A stretch of DNA of 64,000 nt from Niveispirillum lacus (GTDB lineage Bacteria; Pseudomonadota; Alphaproteobacteria; Azospirillales; Azospirillaceae): the NCBI RefSeq assembly GCF_002251795.1, contig NZ_NOXU01000024.1:62001-126000 (forward strand), written 5' to 3'. The translations under genes were made by a program, and so were the position numbers. Of the stretch, positions 59,271 to 64,000 are shown in pieces (position 1 is the stretch's first letter; every line of letters starts with the position of its first letter). The notes below the pieces were generated by a model, which did no database searches, was not told where the DNA came from, and worked only from the letters and a program-made list of their open reading frames with translations.

Positions 59271-59813
59271 ATGACCTCCGGTACGGACAGTCCGTCGCAG
59301 CCGCCAACTATGGTTACCGCAGATCATCCACCTGCCTTATTGCAACCCTTGTTGCCCTGGTGGCGGGCCTTGCCGCGCGAAGGGGGTCTGCCACTATGGG
59401 CGGGTGATCTGGTCTTCGATCTGAAACCCTGGCTCAGCCATCTGTTGATGGTACGGTTTGCGCGCGATGGCTTAGATGCGCGCTATACGCTGTACGGGTC
59501 GGCATTGGTGGAGTTTACCGGTTGTGACCTGACCGGTCGTGGCCTGCGGGATGCCAGCAAATCCCCAGGATTCACCATCACGGCCGCCTCCTACATCACC
59601 GCCCGCGACAGCGGCCGCCCCTATTGGAGTCGGGTACGCGTTGATCTGCCAGGCGGGGAGAAGATACGCTATGATCGACTGCTGCTGCCCTTCTGTTGCG
59701 CTGATGGCGACGCCCGCGTCCTGGGCGCCATCCGGTTTGATGAGCGGCTGCCCCGGTTCTGGGAGGTGGATGACATGCGCCTCAGCATCGAACAGGAAGC
59801 GCTTTTGACATAG
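59271..59813 (+). CDS. PAS_5-like domain protein
   Basis: 180 residues. WWRALPREGGLPLWAGDLVF, the stretch RFARDGLDARYTLYGSALVE, and FTGCDLTGRGLRDASKSPGF fit the single-domain PAS_5 family frequent in Rhodospirillales, here with no output domain. The ligand and role are unknown. The 3' end overlaps the convergent next gene by 32 bases. Confidence 0.82.
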   Translation: MTSGTDSPSQPPTMVTADHPPALLQPLLPWWRALPREGGLPLWAGDLVFDLKPWLSHLLMVRFARDGLDARYTLYGSALVEFTGCDLTGRGLRDASKSPGFTITAASYITARDSGRPYWSRVRVDLPGGEKIRYDRLLLPFCCADGDARVLGAIRFDERLPRFWEVDDMRLSIEQEALLT

Positions 59814-60132
59814 GGCGCCCTTTCCCTTGCGGCGCCTGCATTGCGTTGCGCGCGTCCTCAAGGGCACCGGTCAGACGGACAAGCCAGGGATCTTCCATTA
59901 CCCGGTCTGCCGGCAGATGCCCCCGGCGGCGTGACACACCCAAGCGGGCCGCCGCCACCTGGTCCTGCAACCGTTGCTGCAAGGCCTGGTCCGCCATCAA
60001 TTCCAGGACATCATTCCCGGCCACCAAGGCCGCAAGCCGCTGCTGTCGCGGGGGACGCCCGTCATAACGGGTATGAAGATCGTCCAAAAAGATGAGTGCA
60101 TCCGGTCCAGACAGGGCATCTGAGGGGGGCAT
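59782..60132 (-). CDS. Hypothetical protein, overlapping the PAS_5 gene tail to tail
   Basis: 116 residues from ATG 60132 with GGAG eight bases upstream. Mostly helical, basic at the C-terminus (RRRGHLPADRVMEDPWLVRL), with LIFLDDLHTRYDGRPPRQQR at the N-terminus. The last 10 codons overlap the preceding gene on the opposite strand. The presence of a good promoter and ribosome binding site supports it. Family not recognised. Confidence 0.65.
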   Translation of the reverse strand: MPPSDALSGPDALIFLDDLHTRYDGRPPRQQRLAALVAGNDVLELMADQALQQRLQDQVAAARLGVSRRRGHLPADRVMEDPWLVRLTGALEDARNAMQAPQGKGRPMSKALPVRC

Positions 60133-60138
60133 AGACGC

Positions 60139-60167
60139 GACTCCGGTCAGAAATTCACGACGGAGTC
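60139..60167 (-). promoter_or_regulatory. Leader hairpin that would occlude the ribosome binding site
   Basis: GACTCCG (60161-60167 read on the minus strand) pairs with CGGAGTC (60139-60145) across a 15-base loop. The second arm contains the GGAG ribosome binding site of the gene starting at 60132, so the folded RNA would block initiation. Confidence 0.4.
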
Positions 60168-60168
60168 A

Positions 60169-60197
60169 GCCTAAAGTCGGGCAGCATGGATTGTCAA
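60169..60197 (-). promoter_or_regulatory. Candidate promoter of the gene starting at 60132
   Basis: On the minus strand TTGACA (60197-60192) is followed after 17 bases by TTAGGC (60174-60169). The -35 is perfect, the -10 poor. An ATTGTC/GACAAT inverted repeat and TCCTAGGA (60207-60214) overlap or lie just upstream. Confidence 0.4.
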
Positions 60198-60301
60198 TGA
60201 ATAAAATCCTAGGACAATCTCACCCAACAATCCGACTCTCAACCTGTTCTGCGACTCGAGTCGTGATTATGGGAATCGGCGACGGGCGTGTACCAGCGCT
60301 T

Positions 60302-60325
60302 GGGGGTCGGTCGGACCCGACCCCC
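60302..60325. other. Perfect hairpin just after the S24 regulator stop
   Basis: A 9-bp stem (60302-60310 with 60317-60325) and six-base loop begin two bases beyond the regulator stop. No T run follows on the minus strand, so it may be a 3' stabiliser or a weak terminator rather than a classic one. Confidence 0.5.
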
Positions 60326-60327
60326 AA

Positions 60328-60984
60328 CTACTGGCTGGCCCACATGATACGGGCGATCCAGGCGACATCCGCCATGGACAGCGACCGGTCGGGGTGGGTG
60401 CGGTTCAGAGAGGTCAGTTCCAGCCGGTTGGCCGTCTGCCGCGCCAGTTGTTTTGCCATCACCTCTCCATCACGGGTGCGCACCACCACCCGATCTCCCC
60501 GGCGCACAGATGCCGCCGGCGAGATGATGATGATATCACCGTCACGATAGACTGGCTCCATACTGTCGCCCGACACTTCCAGCGCGTAGGCATGGTCGTC
60601 GGTAACATGGGGAAATTCCAGTTCGTCCCAGCCATTGCCAGCGGGATAGCCTGCATCGTCAAAATAGCCGTCATTACCGGCCTGAGCATAGCCAATGACC
60701 GGCACCCTTCGCAGGCTGGGCGGTGGTGGCGGGGGCGCATCACCGGCCCCACCCCCCTCGCCCGTCATGCCAACAAAGTCGGTGAAGCTGCTGCCCGTCG
60801 CTTCCAGCACTTTGGCAATGCTTTCAGTCGATGGCCACCGCAGCTTGCCATCGGGCGTCATGCGCTTGGATTTATTGAAGGTGGTCGGGTCCAAGCCTCC
60901 GCGCTTGGCAAGCCCGGAAGCGGAGAGGCCATGTCGCTGCGCCAGCCGATCGATGGCCCGCCATATGTCTGCATGCTTCAACAT
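60328..60984 (-). CDS. S24 (LexA-like) transcriptional regulator with HTH domain
   Basis: 218 residues from ATG 60984. The N-terminal HTH (HGLSASGLAKRGGLDPTTFN) is followed by a Pro-rich linker and an S24 domain with catalytic Ser141 in VSGDSMEP and Lys178 in EVMAKQL. A possible self-cleavage site is Ala102-Gly103 in GYAQAGNDGYF. I know closely similar proteins as conserved chromosomal regulators of alphaproteobacteria, so it may not belong to the adjacent phage genes. It is divergent from them, with half-sites in the shared upstream region suggesting autoregulation and possible control of the module. Confidence 0.88.
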   Translation of the reverse strand: MLKHADIWRAIDRLAQRHGLSASGLAKRGGLDPTTFNKSKRMTPDGKLRWPSTESIAKVLEATGSSFTDFVGMTGEGGGAGDAPPPPPPSLRRVPVIGYAQAGNDGYFDDAGYPAGNGWDELEFPHVTDDHAYALEVSGDSMEPVYRDGDIIIISPAASVRRGDRVVVRTRDGEVMAKQLARQTANRLELTSLNRTHPDRSLSMADVAWIARIMWASQ

Positions 60985-60991
60985 GGGAGTC

Positions 60992-61055
60992 TTATCCCAG
61001 AATCTAAAATTCCTGTCCCTAGGATAATTTTCTTTTATCCGTTGACATAGGATTA
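60992..61055. promoter_or_regulatory. Operator-like array of TTATCC/GGATAA half-sites
   Basis: Half-sites: TTATCC at 60992-60997 and 61035-61040, GGATAA at 61022-61027 and GGATTA at 61050-61055, in alternating orientation. A TTGACA (61042-61047) and an ATTATA/TATAAT element (61052-61057) overlap the right part. The position directly upstream of the S24 gene suggests its own binding sites. Confidence 0.5.
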
Positions 61056-61121
61056 TAAACATGGCGTCTTGAGGTAAATCGACCTATCAATCGCCATTGG
61101 CGCCTGTGAAGGACCCTCACG

Positions 61122-61508
61122 ATGACCCCGCCCCCCATTCTGCCTGGCCCGCGCCCCCGCCTTCTGCCCCCTCTGCCCACAACGCCCAGTACACCGTTCG
61201 ATACGACCACAGAGGCCTGGTTCTGGTTCATCTGCGCACAGGAAGCCAAGCTAGCGGGCGCGCGTATCCGAGCGGGCCAGGGGCTGGTGCCGCGCCCCTG
61301 TGAACCGGCGGACATCCTGCACACCGTGGACAGGCTTTACCGGCAGCGCAGGCTGCTGCGGGAGCATCTGCTGGTGCTGGCCCATTATGGGCGTCGTCAG
61401 ATGGCGCCCGAGGCCGGACGGCCGCGCGAAATGCGTGACCACACCCTATGGGTCGAAGCCCTGTCGATCCTGACGCCCGTGCTGCGCGCCAAGGGGATCG
61501 TGCGATGA
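61122..61508 (+). CDS. Unknown protein at the start of the phage-derived module
   Basis: 128 residues from ATG 61122, with AAGGA eight bases upstream. A Pro-rich N-terminus (MTPPPILPGPRPRLLPPLP) is followed by a helical core with TTEAWFWFICAQEAKLAGAR, PRPCEPADILHTVDRLYRQ and MRDHTLWVEALSILTPVLRA. No family recognised. The stop overlaps the next start in ATGA, so the two are translationally coupled. The role could be regulatory or in packaging; this cannot be decided. Confidence 0.75.
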   Translation: MTPPPILPGPRPRLLPPLPTTPSTPFDTTTEAWFWFICAQEAKLAGARIRAGQGLVPRPCEPADILHTVDRLYRQRRLLREHLLVLAHYGRRQMAPEAGRPREMRDHTLWVEALSILTPVLRAKGIVR

Positions 61509-62158
61509 GGGGGCCGGCTCTTCTGGTCTTCTGCCACGAAACCGAGATCGCCTGGCTGCGCTGTCTGCGTCCCGGATTCCGGCATGTCTTCATTGCCCTG
61601 CCCGTCGCTGGCGGCTGGATCACGCTCGACCCCTTATCGACCCGGCTGGAAGCCGAGTATCACCCGCTGCCAGCCGGTACCGATCTGGCGGCCTGGTTTC
61701 GGGCGCGCGGCCACCAAGTGCTGGCGGCCTCACAATCCCCCCCGGTCCCTGCGCAATGGCCGTTGGCACCCTTTACCTGCGTGACCCTGGTCAAACGGGT
61801 TCTGGGTATCCGAGCGCCCTGGGTACAGACACCCTGGCAACTCTACTGCCATCTGGGCGGCCCACAATCCGTCCCTGCCGACAAGAAGGAGTGCCCGATC
61901 TTGGCCCGCCTCGTCTCTTCACCCAAACCGCGTACCAGTGCGGTTGCACCCAACAGCCCCACGCCAAGCCCAGCGCCAGCACCGCTGGTCAGCGCCGTAC
62001 AGGCCGTTACGGCCGGCAAGGCCGCGGCCCCCACCGCCGGAGAACAGAGCCTCCTGCGTCGGTCCGCCGGCCGGGCCGGCACCGTGCTGACCGGGTGGCG
62101 CGGGGTGCTGGCTCCCGGGGCACTGGCGCCGACCCGCAAGACCCTGTTGGGGGAGTAA
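61505..62158 (+). CDS. Protein with permuted papain-like His...Cys arrangement (phage module)
   Basis: 217 residues from ATG 61505. The first 120 residues contain RPGFRHVFIALPVAGGWITL and later PLAPFTCVTLVKRVLGIRAP, that is a His on a beta-strand before a Cys at the start of a helix, the order in circularly permuted NlpC/P60 (YiiX/C92-like) proteins. TPWQLYCHLG follows. The last 80 residues are a low-complexity Ala/Pro/Ser linker and a basic tail. A peptidase, amidase or acyltransferase role is possible; the family match is by eye only. Confidence 0.7.
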   Translation: MRGPALLVFCHETEIAWLRCLRPGFRHVFIALPVAGGWITLDPLSTRLEAEYHPLPAGTDLAAWFRARGHQVLAASQSPPVPAQWPLAPFTCVTLVKRVLGIRAPWVQTPWQLYCHLGGPQSVPADKKECPILARLVSSPKPRTSAVAPNSPTPSPAPAPLVSAVQAVTAGKAAAPTAGEQSLLRRSAGRAGTVLTGWRGVLAPGALAPTRKTLLGE

Positions 62159-62161
62159 GCC

Positions 62162-63667
62162 ATGGCCCCGCCCGACAAGAGCCCGGCCCTGCCCGATCTG
62201 CTTGCGGCCAGTCTTCTGGACCGCCATGCCCGTGCCGCCGCCCGCCGCGCGGTATGGGAACCCTTGTGGCGGGAATGTTATGAACATGCCCTGCCTCAGC
62301 ATGCCGGCTTTGATCCCGGTGCCGCAGATGGCGCGCGGCGCGGCGACCGGCTTTATGATGCCACTGCTGCCGATGCGGTCGACCAGTTGGCGGCATCGCT
62401 GCTGGCCCAGTTGACCCCGCCCTGGTCACGCTGGATGGGCCTAACGCCAGGGCCGGTGCTGGCTGATGATCTGGCAACCCGGCTGGCACCCCTGCTGCTG
62501 GAAGCATCGGAGACGTTCCATGTTCAGATTGAACGGTCCAACTTTGCGGTGGAAGCCCATCAGGCCTTTCTGGATGTGGTGACGGGCGGCACCGGGTGCC
62601 TGCTGGTGGAAGAGGCCGTCCCCGGTGCGCCGTCGGCCCTGCGTTTTACCGCCGTGCCCCTGTCTGATCTGGTTCTGGAAGAGGGGGAGGAGGGGCGGCT
62701 GGATCATTTGTATCGTCGCCAGCGTCTTTCCCTGGCCGAGTTAGCGGCACGCGTGCCGGTGGACCGCATCCCCGACGGGGTGAAACGCGACGGGGCCGCC
62801 GACCCGACCAGACGCTTCGCCTTGGTCGAATCGGTAATGGCAGAAGGGACGGCCTGGCGCTGGCGTTTGGTACTGGCAGAGGGAGATGGACCGGTGACGC
62901 TGGCCGATGGCCATTTTGCCGATATGCCGTTCATCGCGTTCCGTTGGTTGAAGGCGCCAGGCGAAACCTACGGCCGCAGCCCGGTGATGAAGGCACTGCC
63001 GGACATCAAGACCGCCAACAAGGTGGTCGAACTGGTCCTGAAAAATGCCTCCATCGCCGTCACCGGCATCTGGCAGGCGGATGATGACGGGGTGTTGAAC
63101 CCGGGGGCCATCCGGCTTGTGCCCGGAACCATTATCCCCAAGGCAGTGGGATCGGCAGGGTTGACGCCGCTGGCCAGTCCGGGGCGGTTCGATGTCAGCC
63201 AACTTGTGCTGGATGATCTGCGCGCCCGTATCCGCCATGCTTTGCTGGCCGATCGGTTGGCACCCGTGGATGGACCGCGCATGACCGCGACTGAGGTGCT
63301 GGCGCGGGGCGCGGAGATGGCGCGTATCCTGGGGGCAACCTTCGGCCGGCTGCAATCGGAGCTGCTGGTGCCCCTGGTCCGGCGGAGCCTGTCCATCCTG
63401 CGTCGACGCGGTCTGGTGCCCGATTTCGCCGCCGATGGGCGGCAGGTGATGATCCGCATCCTGTCTCCCCTGGCCCGTGCCCAGGCACAGCGCGACGCAG
63501 AAGCAACGCTGCGCTGGCTGGAGAGCGTATCGGCCCTGGGAGCCGACGCTCTGTCGGTGGTGGACCTGCCGGCCTGCGCCCGTTTTCTGGCCGATGCAGC
63601 GGGGGTACCGCCGGTCTTGATCCGCCCCCTGCCCACCGCCAGACCGATGGAGGCGGTCGATGGCTGA
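62162..63667 (+). CDS. Phage head-to-tail connector (portal) protein
   Basis: 501 residues from ATG 62162, 3 bases after the previous stop. The pattern ARAAARRAVWEPLWRECYEH, RGDRLYDATAADAVDQLAAS, the stretch QLTPPWSRWMGLTPGP, GETYGRSPVMKALPDIKTAN and APVDGPRMTATEVLARGAEM is that of the podovirus-type head-to-tail connecting proteins (as in Bordetella phage BPP-1 and T7-like phages). It would form the dodecameric ring through which DNA enters the capsid. Full length, no frameshift, so not obviously decayed. It overlaps the following gene by 8 bases. Confidence 0.85.
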   Translation: MAPPDKSPALPDLLAASLLDRHARAAARRAVWEPLWRECYEHALPQHAGFDPGAADGARRGDRLYDATAADAVDQLAASLLAQLTPPWSRWMGLTPGPVLADDLATRLAPLLLEASETFHVQIERSNFAVEAHQAFLDVVTGGTGCLLVEEAVPGAPSALRFTAVPLSDLVLEEGEEGRLDHLYRRQRLSLAELAARVPVDRIPDGVKRDGAADPTRRFALVESVMAEGTAWRWRLVLAEGDGPVTLADGHFADMPFIAFRWLKAPGETYGRSPVMKALPDIKTANKVVELVLKNASIAVTGIWQADDDGVLNPGAIRLVPGTIIPKAVGSAGLTPLASPGRFDVSQLVLDDLRARIRHALLADRLAPVDGPRMTATEVLARGAEMARILGATFGRLQSELLVPLVRRSLSILRRRGLVPDFAADGRQVMIRILSPLARAQAQRDAEATLRWLESVSALGADALSVVDLPACARFLADAAGVPPVLIRPLPTARPMEAVDG

Positions 63668-63926
63668 TCCCGGCTGGCCCTGGGCCGAGCCAGACATCCC
63701 GTCGGCAGCCGAAAATCAACTGGCTGCTGCCTGTGCCCGGTTGTTCGCCGGGGCCGATGGGCAGCTTCTGCTGTCGCACCTGACCCGAACCTTTCTGGGC
63801 AGCAGCCCTGGCCCTGATGTGACGGAGGCGCGGCTACGTCATCTGGAGGGCCAGCGCGCCCTGGTCCTGACCCTTCGCCATATGGCCGTGCGCGGCGGCC
63901 TATCCTTACCCCCCATCCTTGCCTGA
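63660..63926 (+). CDS. Bbp19-like small phage protein
   Basis: 88 residues. ARLFAGADGQLLLSHLTRTF, then an acidic stretch and LRHLEGQRALVLTLRHMA resemble the small protein encoded next to the portal in BPP-1-like phages (Bbp19). Function unknown in the family. Its start overlaps the portal 3' end by 8 bases. Confidence 0.7.
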   Translation: MADPGWPWAEPDIPSAAENQLAAACARLFAGADGQLLLSHLTRTFLGSSPGPDVTEARLRHLEGQRALVLTLRHMAVRGGLSLPPILA

Positions 63927-63936
63927 GGTGCACCCC

Positions 63937-64000
63937 ATGGACATGACAAAGACCGATGACACAACCATCAACCCCGCAGATGCCGCCAGCGCTATTCCCA
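63937..64000 (+). CDS. Start of another phage-module gene (cut by window edge)
   Basis: ATG 63937 with GAGGTG seven bases upstream begins MDMTKTDDTTINPADAASAI and runs to the end of the window. In related phages a scaffold-like gene follows here, but the 21 codons seen are too few to say. Confidence 0.5.
   Translation, partial: MDMTKTDDTTINPADAASAIP

Larger units (their letters stand above)
61122..64000 (+). mobile_element. Left part of a phage-derived structural module (continues beyond the window)
   Basis: Five closely packed plus-strand genes, including a podovirus-type portal and a Bbp19-like protein, with overlaps typical of phage operons. No integrase, terminase or attachment repeat is visible, and base composition does not differ clearly from the flanks. 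It could be a prophage, a remnant, or a domesticated particle; the right side is not seen. Confidence 0.6.

Noticed and set aside
58606-61121. tRNA-Ala as attachment site of the phage-derived module
   Set aside because: The tRNA is 2.4 kb away with ordinary-looking genes between, and I saw no repeat of its 3' end near the module.

Overview
The window is about 64 kb of GC-rich (roughly 60-65 %) chromosomal DNA from an alphaproteobacterium. A member of the Rhodospirillales, Azospirillaceae-like (Azospirillum, Niveispirillum, Nitrospirillum), fits best. Supporting this are an Irr-type Fur regulator with an HHH motif, the rpsP-rimM-trmD-rplS block close behind ffh, the TIGR01459-type HAD protein, a PAS_5-type protein, and an S24 regulator of a type I know from alphaproteobacterial chromosomes. 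The assignment is inferred from gene content and family resemblance only.

Layout. 1-7.2 kb (minus strand): start of rimP, a response regulator overlapping the glycogen debranching gene glgX, two tandem EamA transporters and a long pentapeptide-repeat protein. 7.5-12.8 kb (plus): ffh, a small membrane protein and a double GNAT acetyltransferase in overlapping order, then rpsP, rimM, trmD and rplS, with a strong hairpin after rpsP and a terminator after rplS. 12.9-18.2 kb (minus): an N-formylglutamate amidohydrolase-like protein, a coniferyl-aldehyde-dehydrogenase-type enzyme, two small membrane/coiled-coil proteins, a ChbG/HpnK deacetylase and an ABC ATPase without a permease. 18.4-31 kb: a small zinc-finger protein, an RND efflux pair, a large sensor kinase, irr, a protein with an acidic tail, an AlkB-like dioxygenase and a GIN-domain beta-helix protein. 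31-39.5 kb: a ribbon-helix-helix protein, a HAD phosphatase, gluQ, an HNH endonuclease, murI and a Pat-like acyl-CoA-synthetase/GNAT fusion. 39.6-49.2 kb: a modular RTX protein, ppa and a giant alpha-2-macroglobulin whose thioester Cys is replaced by Ser. 49.4-58.4 kb: a polytopic membrane protein, a parvulin divergent from secA, marC, and the run yggT-DUF167-folD-corA. 58.6 kb: tRNA-Ala(CGC).

From 61.1 kb to the right edge lies the start of a phage-derived module: an unknown protein, a protein with a permuted papain-like His...Cys arrangement, a podovirus-type head-tail connector (portal), a Bbp19-like protein and the first codons of another gene. These genes are packed with ATGA-type overlaps. 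They lie divergently from an S24/LexA-like regulator, and the intergenic region has several TTATCC/GGATAA half-sites. No integrase or terminase is visible within the window, so the extent and status of this element cannot be judged here.

The most interesting items are the phage-derived module with its operator-like array, the RTX protein (four modules of about 142 residues plus five repeats of exactly 41 residues), the thioester-less macroglobulin, and a hairpin that would hide the ribosome binding site of a small gene at 60.1 kb.
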